From: Heterotrichella gracilis
Taxonomy: Eukaryota; Sar; Xanthophyceae; Tribonematales; Xanthonemataceae
NCBI GenBank assembly: GCA_032358255.1
Contig: JAULBX010006109.1
Location: 1,965 to 65,964, forward strand
DNA: 64,000 nt
Direction of reading: 5' to 3'
Every line of letters begins with the position of its first letter. Within the stretch, counting starts at the first letter, position 1. The notes beneath the pieces were generated by a model, which made no database searches, was not told the DNA's origin, and worked only from the letters and a program-made list of their open reading frames with translations. Both the position numbers and the translations under genes were made by a program. Positions 1 through 12,455 of the stretch are shown in pieces.

Positions 1-30
1 CCCCCCCGCCCCCCCCCCCCCCCCCCCCCC
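1..30. repeat. Poly-C tract (29 C and one G) at the window edge
   Basis: Positions 1-30 are C except for a G at position 8. On the coding (minus) strand this is a poly-G run starting four bases after the start of the 5' splice site that follows the last visible SYF2 exon. A second 30-base C run sits in the same position relative to a donor at 57992-58021. Confidence 0.9.
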
Positions 31-34
31 TCAC

Positions 35-3000
35 CTGGCCTCCAGCTCCCCCACCATCCTGTCCACCGCCGCCTCCGACACCCCCCCTGCCCCCCCGTAT
101 CGCAGGCTGTCACCCGCACGGTAGAACTCGGGGTCAGATGCGCGCTGCGCCTCGTACTCCTGCGGCAAAGGAGTGTCTGTTGATGTGTGCACATGTCCTG
201 GTATGATAGTAGAATAAAAACCTAAACCCTGAACTTGGGTGTATGCGTCTCTGTCCTGGCATGGTATGCCAGTCGTGGAGCATATGCAGCCGGTGACTCA
301 TTGAAATCCCTGCCACAAAGTGACATCTTCACCAAGCCATCCTCTCCCACATGCAGCAACCAGCCCACTTCACACATGGCACTCCCTTCCTCCCCTCCTG
401 CATGCCATCTCCCATCCCTACCCCCACCCCCCATTTCAACCCCCACCCACCTGCACGTCATACTGTATCTTGTCCGTGCGCTTCTCGTACGCCTTGGCCA
501 AAGCCACCTGGTTGAAGGACTCCCACCCCGTTGGCCCCGCCTTCTTCTCGCGCTTCTTGTACTGCAGCTCAGCGTTCTCAACAGTGTCCAGCCGGTGCGC
601 CTGGGGACAGGAACAAATAAGTTAGTTTGTGCATGCGTGACGGCAGAAATCCAAAATTGTCAAGAGGCAATAATAGTAACAATAACAATAATAATAGGAA
701 AAATCACATCCGATTGCGCCGATCCGCAAAGAAGCGCTAAACCATCTTTTTGACGGTTTCCAAGGCATCGGCTTTTTCCTACCATGTCAAAACCCCCTCA
801 GCAACAATTCCTTGCGTTTCCCCCACCACATACCTGCGTGGGATCGATCCCCAGCCGCGCCATCTCCTCCGCGCGCTTCTTCTGCTTCTCCTCAAACCAC
901 TTGCGCTTGGCGGAGGCGCCGTCGGTGTCTTCCCGGGCCTGGCAGCGGAGTTGAAAAGGGTCAACATGCGGGGATCATGCGGAGCTGGTGATGCACAATT
1001 CAATTAAAGTAAATGGAAAAAATGGTCCGCATGTAATTAAATACGGTCAACCCATGTGCGCAGGCACCCTGACAGCTGAAGATAACTACTTTGCAGAAAT
1101 TTCCCAGGTCGGGCCGCGTACTTATTTGTTTACTCCAGCCAAAAAAAAAATACTACATTGAATCTATTTCCCACATCAGACTTTTTGTTATTTTCATGCA
1201 TACTGTTTATTTATTTCCCAGGGCAGGCTGCGTATCTGGCGTTTTCTAGCACCTTAAAATTTATGGAACTAATAAAAATAGAACAAAACTGGTAATTTAC
1301 TTTGCTGCAAAAATAAAAAAGTATTGTACTATATGTCTCCTTCTAAGGTTTTTAGGAGATTAGCAAAGTAAAATATAGTTTTAGTAAAGTGAACGATAAA
1401 GCTACTATAATAAAAAAAATCTTACTACGTGAACAGAAGTGATACTAAAAAAGGCAAATTTCGAGTACTTTGCCGCCCCCCCGCTCACCTGCTTGCGCTT
1501 CTTCTCCTCTATGACCTCGTGCTGGTTGGCCTTGCGGCTCTGGCGCAGCTTCTGCTGCAGCTCGTGGAGCTTGCGCTGCCTGGCGTTCATACCCGCAGTG
1601 GGGTCAACACCCTCCCCTTCACCCCCCTCCTCCTCCTCCTCATCACCACCATCCCCTGGGCCGCCACCCGCTGCGGCGGCAGCGGCAGTGGTGGTGGGTG
1701 GCTCTTGGTGCTGCTGCTGCTGCGCTTGGCGCTCCTGGGCCTCCAGCTCGGCCAGCTCATCCTGGACAAGGTAGGAAGGGTTGCATTTAGGGTTTGTGGG
1801 GAACCTGTAAAGTGGGCTTCCCACAAACACTTTACAGGACCTTGAAGAAAGCGAAGTCCAGGCACAGCCCACAGCCAGGTGCTCCCACGTCCAACACACC
1901 AGGCAAGCACCACCAGTGTGACAGTGTGCAGTACCACCACCAACAAATTGTAACACCACCGCCGCCACCACCCTGTGCTCCCTCCTCACCTGAGCGGTGC
2001 GGATGGGCGGCTTGGCCTTCTCCGCCCCCGCCCCCTCCCCCTTGATGGCCCGAAGCCGCGCCAGCGACTCCTTGTCGGGGTTGACAAACTGCCTGTCCTT
2101 CTTGAGATCCGCCAGGGCTGCTTTCTCGGCCAGCAGTTTGGCCAGGATGGCTCTCCTGGAGGGCAGCTCCCCGCAGTCTGCTATCACCACGCGCTGGTTG
2201 GTTTTGCCGCTGGAGCTGCCGCAGGACTCGATCTTGCGCATCAGGGGGAGGCCCTCCACCACTTTTCCGAAGACCACTGCGCAGGGGGAGGGAGAGAGCT
2301 GCTTGGCGCTGCGCGTGCAAGGCTGACTGCTAACCTGGCTGTATTTGCTGGAATGCATGCAACCAACCAACTAACTGAGGGCGGCTGTAGCATGGGTGTG
2401 GCCATCAAGGGGTGCACCAGAGGCGAGCTGGGTGTGCACCTGGGTGTACGTGGTTGGGTATCAAAGGCCATGCACAGGTTTCACAACAGCTCTACTGCAG
2501 CTGGCAAAGTGGTAACGAGGTGGAACCCATGAGCTACGCCTGTGTGCACATACATATGCATGCATATGCATTTTCACTGGAAACCAACCCTCCACAGAGT
2601 AGTTGAGTGTAGAATGCAAGGTGAACAATTGGGAAGCCCCAAAGTGTTTAATGCAGGCTGCATCTCACCGTGCTTGTTGTCCAGCCAGGGGCAGGCAACC
2701 GTGCACATGAAGAACTGGCTGCCGTTGGTCCCTGGCCCGGCGTTTGCCATACTGAGGATGCCTGGAGCGTCGTGCTTGAGCACAAAGTTTTCGTCTGCGA
2801 AGGTCGCCCCGTAGATGGACTCCCCCCCGGTGCCATCCCCTCTCGTGAAGTCCCCTCCCTGGCACATGAACTGAGGGATTACTCGGTGGAAGATGGAGCC
2901 CTTGTAGTGCAGCTTCTTCCCTGATCGCCCCACTCCAGCCTCTCCAGTGCATAGGGCTCGGAAATTCTCTGCTGTTTTGGGGACGACGCCTGCGAAGAGC

Positions 3001-3086
3001 TCGATGATTATCCGGCCCACTGGCTCCCCTCCAACCTCCACATCCATGAACACGCGCGGGTTGTCCAGGTCCCCATCTTGCGCCAT
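35..3086 (-). CDS. Cyclophilin (peptidyl-prolyl isomerase) fused to pre-mRNA splicing factor SYF2; 3' end off the window
   Basis: Exons on the minus strand: 3086-2669, 2276-1990, 1761-1489, 938-834, 600-451, 159-35, then a donor leading off the left edge; at least 452 codons. Residues 1 to about 177 are a cyclophilin: [15 protein letters not shown] carries the catalytic Arg and the Phe/Met/Gln of the active site, and WLDNKHVVFG carries the Trp and His; the loop [11 protein letters not shown] is the plant-type divergent loop. A charged linker of about 55 residues follows in the same exon as the cyclophilin C-terminus. Later exons give a complete SYF2 signature: [19 protein letters not shown], then [38 protein letters not shown] and [18 protein letters not shown]2 is a component of the NineTeen/Prp19-associated spliceosome complex. 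All exon joins keep frame, so I read one fused protein and not two adjacent genes. Start is the ATG at 3086, right at the cyclophilin N-terminus. Confidence 0.88.
2315..2363 (+). repeat. Dispersed ~49-bp repeat, copy A
   Basis: A block containing GGCTGACTGCTAACCTGGCT and ending AATGCATGCAA lies in the first intron of the cyclophilin-SYF2 gene. Similar blocks occur at 4899-4947 and 10843-10889, all in plus orientation. No terminal inverted repeats or target duplication were recognised. Confidence 0.6.
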
Positions 3087-4567
3087 CTTGCAACGATCTA
3101 CAAAATAGGACTAGACTGTACCAGAAGAGGGAACGGAGGCGCTGATAACGCAGCCACGGCAGGGCTTGGCCCCAACTTTTCAAATCGCATGCACTGGCCA
3201 GCCACCACGGTTTCGGGTTCCTATGCCTCTGCTTTTCTAAAAGCACTCACGCAAGGCGAAGAAGGCTTGCGCAGCTAGAATATGCCACAAACGGTGTTAA
3301 GTTGCAGGCTGTAGTGTGATAACAGTGGAAGCATATGTATGCATCAGGGAAAGGGAAAGCGAGTGGCTGCTGAATGGTTTCAGAGTTGCTTTTAGGAGAG
3401 TGCGTTGACTGCTGCTAAATAAATTCAGGTTTGCAGTAACGCGACGCGTATCAGGGTTTTTGACGGCACCATTCCCACAACAAAAGTCCTGGTGGCCCAC
3501 CAAAGGCAGAACATTCAGGTGGCTTCGAAGTGTTCCGGAGTTGGCATGCCGTTTTTGCCGCATGCCGTTTTTGCTACAGCTGTGGCCCAGCACTGCGAGC
3601 CAGGAGTGTTCCACGCTCACCAACTAATAGCTGAGACCTGAGTCTCTCAGGCTGACTGTTAACAGTCACTTCTGTTCTGCGTCCTGTGCTGCAAACCAGC
3701 TGACCTTGGTCAGGTTCTCTCCTACCCAGGAGGTAAGCTGCCTAAGCCTTGCACTTGCCTTAAGGCGGAAACAGCAATAGGATGACATACAATCAAGTAG
3801 AATTATGGGTTGCGTATGACCTGGTATGGTGGGTTGAAGTGAACTTGGGTGCTCCAAGACTAGTTGCATAGACGACTAGATGCACACCAAGCAGTGCCCA
3901 TCTTGGCAACTGCAACGATGTCGAGCGCTTGCTGTAGCCTGGTACCTCAAAACCCAGCAATGTGATGATTGGGGTTATATTTATCAAGTTATCGGTGTTC
4001 CTGAGTGACATCAGGTCGCCTGTACTACAGGCTGTAGTGTACAAAACTAGTTGTTCACCTAGTTTTGCTTTTCTAGACTTGCTTTCAATCAACAACAGGA
4101 ATGCTCAGTTGTGTACAGATGCTTAATCAATCTGTGTTGTTCACACAGTTGGCCAGGGTGGTGAGGCGCTTTGAGCACCCATGGATGGTGCTCCCCACGT
4201 GCTGGTTTTACCCTCTACTTCCGACGCGCTCTTCACACGCTGCAAGGGCTCCAAGTGTAAGTGGTTCACACCTGCTGGCTCCATTACCTTTCGTTTGCTA
4301 GGTGCTAGCAGCAACCAGGGTGAGTGTCCTACACTCAGTGAACCCACAAATGAGTGCGTCTGATCCAATTGCGTCAGCGGTGCCATTCCCTTTGTAAACT
4401 GCCCCTTAGCGTGAAGGAAGCATTGTAGTCAATGCTGTACAGCCAGCCAGCCGCTTGTATAAACACAGACGGTTTTGCCCGTGATCATCGCTCGAGTGTA
4501 AAGCCACCCAGACCCTGATAGGGTATTCAGCCCCGCACCTGGTAGCGTACCTCAAGTGCGCTGAGCA
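3087..4567. other. Intergenic region between divergent genes
   Basis: About 1.5 kb between the starts of the cyclophilin-SYF2 gene (minus) and the coiled-coil gene (plus), presumably holding both promoters. The base composition is less GC-rich than the exons. I recognise no conserved protein, RNA gene or repeat. The open frames here are short and lack codon bias. Confidence 0.6.
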
Positions 4568-7500
4568 ATGGCCAACAATGCAGGCAAGCGATACAACTGC
4601 GATGCCTGTGGGACAGCAGCAACCGACCCCCAGAACTACCTGAAGGCGGGAGGTGGCAGGCACATGGACAGGGAGAGGGAGAAGCGGTTCTCTGAGCTGG
4701 GTGTGGTTGCCTTCCAGGACCTGCGCACAGCCAACAGCGCCTTGGGACAGCAGCTGACAAAGCTGCAGCACAAATATGACGCGGTATGCTGCATCAGATC
4801 CTGCATCTCTTGCATGTGCAATATGTGGTTAATTGGTCATGCAGCATGCAGCATGCAGCACACCCCCTGCCAGGATAGAGCTTGAGTGGCGCAGGCTTGT
4901 GCACGGCTGACTGCTCGTCTGGCTGTATTGCCAAAATGCATGCAAGAAATCTGCCTATACCCCATGCCCTGGGATGCGCACGGTTGAATCCATTGTTACT
5001 CTGTGTATTCTCGTGATTTTCATTTCTTTTCCCAGGACAAGAAGTGGTTCAGCGAGCAGATAGAGCTCAAGGATGCGCAGCTGCAGGCGGAACTGGATAA
5101 CAAGGTAGGCTGGACTCATTGATCGGCAAATATGCGAGATCCTCTGACGCTTGCTGATCCTAGAACGGTGCTTGATTTCAGCCCGAAATTGGAAAATGTG
5201 CATGCATTCATCCACTGTTCAGTGCGTTACAGTAGCACTCCTCTATATGAACCAGCCGGTACTGCCGATGGCATTCACTAAAGGCTTGCCATTGATGGTT
5301 TGATGGCATCTGCACAGGTAGCGCTTGAGAAGTGCTTGTATGAGGGGCGCAGCGGTGTGGATGACATGGAGCGGGAGTACCAGAAGAGGGTCAAGCAGCT
5401 GCAGAAGAGGTGGGGATTACGGTTTAAGGTTTAGGGTTATGGTTTAAGGTTTAGGGTTTTAGGGTTTATTCAGCAGCTACAGGCAAGTTTGGGTTCAGTT
5501 GCGGCAGTGGGATAGTCCAAGGAATAGTCCTGGGTGCTTATAAAATGCACCCTGTGCCAGAATATTTAGCTCTTTGCCATAAGAGGGATCAGCAGACCAT
5601 GGTGGGAGAATACCAAACATGCAAGGGCAAGGGAGAAGCAGCACAGCATGCATCGGGTGCACTCAAGTCATTGCTCGCATGAAATGCAGACTCAATTTTT
5701 AACAATTTAGTCCATTTTTACGGCATCATATCTTAGCATTTGATTGACTCAACGCTCTATTGCGTCCCCTTTGCCCAGGCTGCGTGACGAGCACTTGGTG
5801 CGCGTGGCTGCTGAGCAGGACCTGGCCTCATGGCGCCAGGCGCACGCAGAGGCACACAGGAGCGACGAGGGGCATGCGCAGGAGCTGGGAAATGCACAGG
5901 TATGTGCCACAACCGGGTCTTCTGCTGGTCTATTAGCGCTGGTAGAGGAGCAAGCAAGGGTCAGGCTGGAACCAAGAAGGAGGCAACTGTTTTCTTTGTT
6001 GTTTACTGATCCATGTTGGCATGGATCTACGGTATGGCTGGCCCACCCAGGGGCTGTTGTTCCATGGATGCTCGTTCCTTGTGACGTTCCCAGCAGGCAA
6101 CATTATTGTATATTATATCTTATATCAATCCACATTGGCATTTGGTTCTGACAGGGTCCATATGGTTGTGCGCAGGCTCGCATTGCTGAGCTTGAGGAGC
6201 AGGTGCACCAGCTGCGCAAGAAGCAGTTGCCTGTGCAGGCACTGGAGGAGGAGGTGGCCAGCCTGAAAGCGCAGTGAGTAGCTAAATGCAGTGCCAGTGC
6301 ATGCTTCGGTAGTAAGCCTGCATGCTGGGCAGTAAGTTACATGACTCCATTTGCCATTTTGGAGTTCTTGTGTGGTTGTGTCAGTGACTCATTGTATTCC
6401 CTACAGGATGACCAACGAGCGAGCATCGTCATTTATCTAGTTTACAAATTTACCATAGCCATTACTTCATTTGAATTCTAGTAAATCAAATCTAACTTCT
6501 ATTCCCGTGCAGGGTGGCGGATGAGCGAGCGGCTCGCGAGGCAGCCCATGCCAAGCTGGACAAGCAGTCAGGCAGCGTGGCCGCCAGCGTGAGTGCGTGT
6601 GACCTGGTGGAGCGCAGCCTGCGGGCTGAGAGGGAGAGGAGGGTGGAGCTGGAGGTGGAGCTGGAGGGGGTCACAGGTGGGGGTGTGTGGGTGTGTGTGG
6701 AAGGGGTGGCAAGTAAGGTGGTGGGTGTGTGGGTGACAGGTGTTGTGTGTGTGGGGTCGAGACAAGAAGGAGTGGATGTTTGGCTTGCAGGTTCAGCATG
6801 CACCTAACGTCAATCATGTACTGTACTCATTTTGCGCACTCCCTCATCCGCACATTCACGCATACCATCTGCTCATTTTATCTTCCATTATTTTGAAAAT
6901 TTATGGATTTAATTGTTATGGAATTTTAATTATCATTTACATTCCCATCTGTCCTGCAGCCAGCCACTCCAGCCTTGAGGCCAAGCTCCAGTCGTGCCAG
7001 CAGCAGCAAGAAGCGGATGCTAAGCGGTGGCAGCGGGTGGCGGGGGAGCGGGCAGAGGCGCTGAGGAGGGTGCAGGAGCTGGAGGCGCAGGCGGGGAGAC
7101 ACGCTGCACTGGAGGTGGGTGGGGTTAGGCAGGAATCTAGGATGACATTAAATTGCTGTCGGGGATACGGGTGTGCAGTACTCCGGGAGGCGCAGGCGGG
7201 GCGATATGTGGCACAAGGGCATCTTCAGGGTTGGAATTAGGGTTCAAAGCCTGTAGGCAAGGCAGGCTTGAGATCACGAAGAATGGAACCCCACCAGCTG
7301 CCTTCCCTGCCCTCATCTCCCTGCACCCAATGGCGTTCACTGCTTCCTATGGAGGGGGACTGAAGCTCCATGTTCTCACCCACGTCCCATCCCTTTGTGC
7401 AGGTTGATTGCGCCGAGCAGCGCACCGCCCTTGACCAGGCCCTGCACCAGTCCCGCCAGCTGCGCCAGGAGTTGAGTGCGCGCGATGACTCCGCCAAGCA

Positions 7501-10500
7501 GCTGAGGAGGGAGGCGCAGGGGCTGAGGGACAGGCTGGCGCAGGAGCAGGGGGGGAGGGAGGCGGCGGAGGCGGAGGGGGCAAGGGAAAAGGTAGGGGTG
7601 CAGCTGGTGTGTCTGCAAACTGTAATTCAAGCCAGGAGCGCTGTGGCTCATGCCATCCTTAACCTACACCCTGGCTCCAGCTGGTGACACAACTCATCCT
7701 GCACCCTGAAGTGGGTGAAACATGTCCCTCCATTCTATGGTGGACTGTTCTTGCTGTGTGTGCAGCCAGAGCAGCCATAGTACCAGTACAGGCCTTGTTG
7801 CCGAGCGCTTGTTTTCAGCAGCAGTGAAGTGTCCTGAACCATTCACCCATTGCTACCAGAAGGATCTCCAATCTAGCGTGTTCAAGTCGCAGCAGTTGCC
7901 TTCCATCATCCCTGACGCCCTAATCGTACACCATGAAACCTACGCCCGTCACTTTAAAGCCAACACCTGTAATCCCTACACCGTTAACCATACCCCCATC
8001 ACCTTGAACTAAACAACCCTATCCTTACACTGTGAAGCCTACCCCCATTTCCTCCAGGAGGAGCTCCAGACTAGCCTGTCCAAGTGTCAGCATGTGTGTC
8101 AGCAGCTTGGAGCGGCCCTGCAGCAGGCGGAGCACACAGGGGCGGCGCTGAGGGCGGACCTGCAGGCACTGGCGGCACAGGTGCGGGGGACAGCGAGCTG
8201 AGAAATGTTGAAAATTACAGGAATTTTGAGAACTGGATTATCAACAGAATCAGTGTTGATCTTGAATGCTGAATGAAACTCAATGTTGGAAGGGGGGAAA
8301 TCAAGAACTGTTGAAGCGAGAAAAAGTAAGTTCAGGCATGCAACCACTTCCTGTTTCTTCTGTTTCTCCCTGGCCATCACTTGAATCTCAACCCCCAACG
8401 CCCTGGCATGTGCATAGGTTGTGGAGCAGCAGGGGCGAGTGCGCAGCAGACGGCAGGGCACCCCCTCCTCTAGGCCACTCCTCGTGTTCAATCTGTGCCC
8501 CCCAGCCTGACGGGACACCAAATACATCATAGTATTTCAGAATAAATCTTAAACCAATTGAATTTGTGCGCACAGGTTGTGGAGCAGCGTGGCGTGATTG
8601 CGCAGCTGCAGTCTGACAACGCCTCACTGGCATCAGCAGCGGCTGCCAACGATCGGTCTGCCCAGGCGCTGCAGCAGGCGCTGGCTGATCAGAGCGAGGG
8701 GGCGGGGGCATGGAGGACGAGGTGCACGGCGCTGGCGGAGAGGGTGAGGGGTGGGGGAGAGAGGGGTGAAGGAAGGGCTTGAGCTTGTGTTTTCTTTTGC
8801 CAGGAATACTTTTGCCAAGGGTAATAAGATAAAAAATAACGTTACGGTAATAAGATAACATTTACTCCATTATACTAATATGTTTTTACCCTTGCTCTGC
8901 TTGCTACCATGCTTGCTACCATGGGCCGCCATCATTGACTGCCATGTGGCGTTGCAGGCTGACGCTGTGGAGGCGGAGGTGGCACGCAAGGACGCCAAGG
9001 TACAGGTGGGTAGGGGACACATGGCACACAATCGCATCCTGGACCAGTCTAATTATCACATAATGCGCAAGATCACAATATGTGCATAACTAGATACATG
9101 CGATGCAGCTTTACATTGCAGCATGTTCATTAATTTGTACATGCCCAAGCACCCCAATCACGCATGCATCCATTCAAGCTTATAGGAGCCGTCTATTTGT
9201 CGATTTTTTAAATCTATCTCCCCCTGCAGGACCTGTGCACGAGCAGTCTATCTGTCATTTTCTTTAACTAGTCCCCCTGTGCAGGACCTGAGCACGCGCA
9301 TCCAGACCTTACAAGACCAGGTTGACAGCACAGACAGCGCACTTACCGCTGAGAGGCGCGAGGCCCGGTCACGGATGCATGCAGCTGAGGACCAGCTGGA
9401 GCAGGCAAGGAGGGAGCTGGCAAGCTGCAGGTGGGTGGGTGGAAGTGGTGTGGGGTGTGTGGGGGGAGTTGCTGGCTCTGGACAGGTGGCTAGCGTGGTG
9501 TGACTGTGGTGTAGGTCATAGGGTTCACGGTTTAGGGTTTAGGGTTTGCCATGTGGTCACCATCACCACCATGCGCCAGCCGTGCCACAAGCTTGCGTAT
9601 GCCTGCTGGCGTCCTTAGCAGCGCATACGTTTTTGCCTTTGTTCCATTCTATCGCTGATTGAAGTGTAGTTTATAGTGTTCACAGTTATATGCTTATAAT
9701 AGTTATGTAGCATTTTACAGCTTGTCCTTGTATTTGGCGCCAGTGGCACTCTCACCCTGTGCTCTACACCCCCCACGCAGGACGAACGCCCAGGCCCAGC
9801 AGGAGGCGTGCAATGACGCGCGCCAGCATGCGGCTGCGTGCGAGCAGGAGTGTGCCCGCGCCAAGCAGCGGTGCGATGAGCTGCAGGGCGTGGCCACAAG
9901 GCTGAGGGCGGAGCTGGCGGCACAGGCGGAGGGGCACGCAAAGGTGGGGTGTAGGGTCAGGGTGTAGTAGGGTTAGGGTGTGGCCACAAGGCTGAGGGCG
10001 GAGCTGTCGGCGCAAGCAGAGGGGCCCGCAAAGGTGGGTGCAAAGGAAATGAAAATGTAGTGGAAGTTCATATTGCCGCCTGTCCTCAGGCCTAGCCAAC
10101 TCCTCTCAATTGACCAATGCACCAGGTAAGGACAGGCTGGGTAGCTTTTACTTGCCATTAAACCTTATATATCACCACATTCATTTCTTATTTCATGAAC
10201 TTGCACATTTTATGTTCATCTCCCTCCACACAGGAGCTGGACTTCATTTATTCAAATATTAATGGATGATTTTATCTAGTTGTTTTATCTACACATTTTT
10301 ACTTTCCCTTAATGCAGGAGATGGACAGCAAGGTGCGCGCGCTGGCTGAGCTGGCGGAAGCAGTGGATGCAGAGGGCACAACCCGACAGGGTGCAGTGCG
10401 GGACGCACATGCGCACCGCCAGCGCATCGGCCACCTGGAGGAGGCATTGGCGGAGGCGCATGCGGCGCGGGGGCAGGCGGATGCCGCCGCTGCGGGTTGC

Positions 10501-10617
10501 CGGGCGCTGCTTAAGTCCACCCGTCGCAAGGCTGAGATGTATGGGGAGGAGAACAAGGCGGTGGTGGGGGGGTATGACGCGTGGCTGGCGGGGGTGAGGG
10601 GCAAGGGGGGGAGTTGA
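4568..10617 (+). CDS. Long coiled-coil protein, function unknown
   Basis: Exons: 4568-4783, 5036-5104, 5318-5409, 5779-5899, 6176-6273, 6513-6676, 6960-7114, 7403-7591, 8058-8180, 8576-8743, 8958-9005, 9285-9430, 9781-9943, 10318-10617; 683 aa. The N-terminus has a CDAC pair followed by a Gly-rich turn; from about residue 45 almost everything is heptad-like and rich in E, Q, A, R and L (for example QALEEEVASLKAQ), typical of a continuous coiled coil. It contains no catalytic motif. The Ala/Gln-rich heptads resemble centrosomal, basal-body or flagellar coiled-coil proteins, but that resemblance is compositional only. The exon ending at 9005 could instead end at 8999. The C-terminus is uncertain: a donor-like GTGAGG at 10594 lies before the stop, so further exons are possible. 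Several introns contain copies of neighbouring splice junctions. Confidence 0.75.
4899..4947 (+). repeat. Dispersed ~49-bp repeat, copy B
   Basis: Contains GCACGGCTGACTGCTCGTCT followed by GGCTGTATTG and ATGCATGCAA, matching copy A at 2315-2363. It lies in the first intron of the coiled-coil gene. Confidence 0.55.
8410..8616 (+). repeat. Duplicated 3' splice site and exon start in intron
   Basis: The block AGGTTGTGGAGCAGC with matching downstream bases occurs at about 8416-8453 and again at the exon start at 8574. The upstream copy also ends an intron-like stretch in TAG, so it is a potential decoy acceptor. Confidence 0.7.
9190..9300 (+). repeat. Duplicated 3' splice site region
   Basis: A block running from the TCTATCT-type pyrimidine stretch through CCCCCTGCAGGACCTG occurs twice head to tail (about 9192-9245 and 9246-9300). 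Only the second copy continues into the long coiled-coil exon starting at 9285. Confidence 0.75.
9888..10035 (+). repeat. Duplicated 5' splice site region with telomere-like spacer
   Basis: GTGGCCACAAGGCTGAGGGC through GCAAAGGTGGG, which spans the exon end at 9943, is repeated at about 9978-10035 in the intron. The spacer contains GTAGGGTCAGGGTGTAGTAG and TTAGGG, a degenerate telomere-type sequence. Confidence 0.85.
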
Positions 10618-10842
10618 AGGGGTGCGGGTGTGTGGTGGGGGTTGCAGGGCGGGATGGTGAGGGGGGAGGGGGAGGGGGGAGGAGGGAGGTTGGGTTGGGG
10701 TGCACTGGGGTTCTTGGCTTGTGGGTGCTGGTTGTGTGTGCGCTTAACCTGGTATATACATGACTGGGACTGGAAGCATTGGGAGTTGTGCAGCTTTTGC
10801 ACTTTCGCCAGGTAAAGTGTTTATTGTTGAATTGTTTACCTT

Positions 10843-10889
10843 GACTGAGGCTGGCTAACCTGGCTGTATTGCTACAATGCATGTATTGC
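10843..10889 (+). repeat. Dispersed ~49-bp repeat, copy C
   Basis: Contains GGCTGGCTAACCTGGCTGTA and ACAATGCATG, matching copies A and B. It lies downstream of the coiled-coil gene. Confidence 0.5.
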
Positions 10890-12455
10890 AGTTGAACTGT
10901 GGCGCACTATTTTTGTGGTGTAGTAGTGTTGATAGCATCCGTATCATTATCTTTGTTGTATCTGTACTGAGGATCATGTTTGATATATCACGCCTGGTGG
11001 AGTGGCACATGCGAATAACAAACTTACGTATGTATTGACATTCCTTAATTTGATGTTGTTGTTGTTGCTGTTGCTGTCTTCTGAGGTAGTGTCAGGGGCT
11101 CACCGTCTTGAAGACCCTTGGAGGCCCCTTGCAAGCAAGATGTATTCTGGAGAACCGCTAATGTTGGCGGCAAGCGCCTGTGCATCCTGGGTGCATGGCC
11201 ACCATGGCTCAGCCACACAGGACCGGCTGCTGCTCGTCGAGGGTTGCTCGTTCTTCTTGCTTGCATGGCCAGTGAAGAGGGCCCTTTCAACCAAGTAGTA
11301 CATGTAGGGTTTTATGGTCCTAGGGTTTAGGGTGTTGGTGCATGGTGCCTGCGCTGCAATATGCGGGGGGGCAGCCAACACGACAAAAGCTCAATAAACG
11401 CGCAAGTGGGGAGATACAACACTGGTCTGAGCCTTTGGCTGCCGTCGTCGAAGGGTGTGGCTGTCGCAGTGTCAGAGAGAAGTGCTTCCCGCCAATGCGA
11501 GTGTAGCTACCTGCCTCCAGGTGGCGGATAGTGCTGACTCACGCATGCAGGGTGCTCACGTATTACTGCCAGTGGTCCACTGGCTCAAGAGGTTGCAAAA
11601 CGCCACCGCGTTGTTGCATCTCCTGTCCTGTAAGCTGGGGATATACTTCGTACTTATAGGCACACCGCGCACTGTATGACTGACTGTAGCGCAACCTCCT
11701 CAACGACGCACCAGGATGAGATACTAGTCTCAGCTTAAACCTGAGAGGTGCGTTGATGCGAGCCCAAAACCACACCCTGCCCCACCTCTTGAAGTGCCCT
11801 ATTTGCATGTTTTCGCGTTGTTAGTCAGCCTCGCTAACCGAACACTAGCCACTGTCCGGGCGACTCGCGTGGCAGCATGCGGGCGTCATCAAGTGCCGGT
11901 AGCACCGTGGTTACGGTATAGGGTTCGATACTGACAATGTAGCTTTAATATGCCAACCACTGCTCGCACGGCTTGCCAGTGGCGTACGTTCCGTGGGTGC
12001 TGGCTGGGGTATGGGCATCAAGCCCATGATGCGCACGTCACCCGCCAGTGATTGGGCACTGCCTTGCGCCAGCTGGCCAGGTGGTGGTACCGTTGCCTCA
12101 TCAGTCGCGGGGCACGGTGATGCAGTATATGCACCTGTGCATCATTCCTGCCCGGACCTAATTTCAGCTGTCTCACCCTGCTCAAGCAACTAGCCCAAGC
12201 ACTGCCAGGGTCGGCATCCCCCCCACACACATGTAGGCCAGATCATACCAAAAGGCAACGGGTGACTCACTATTATCCTTAGCTTTATTCAGAGTGCATC
12301 CCCAGGTCATACATCACTTCGATCACTCATGGCCTGTAGCACTGTCTACTCACCTGGTGAAAGCGCCTGCACCTAGCCACAGCTCCCCACCACCCCACCC
12401 CCCCACCCCCCACTTGCCGCAGGGTCAACACTAACCAGGCGTCATCTTCCCCATA

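Noticed and set aside
1405-2370. One long minus-strand open frame as a single exon
   Set aside because: It spans an intron of the cyclophilin-SYF2 gene; the sequence between 1989 and 1762 has clean GT-AG borders and no family resemblance.
11002-11298. Possible small secreted protein with a Leu-rich start
   Set aside because: Its composition is AT-rich at the start and shows no homology or downstream exons; the hydrophobic run comes from a GTTGTTGTTG microsatellite-like stretch.
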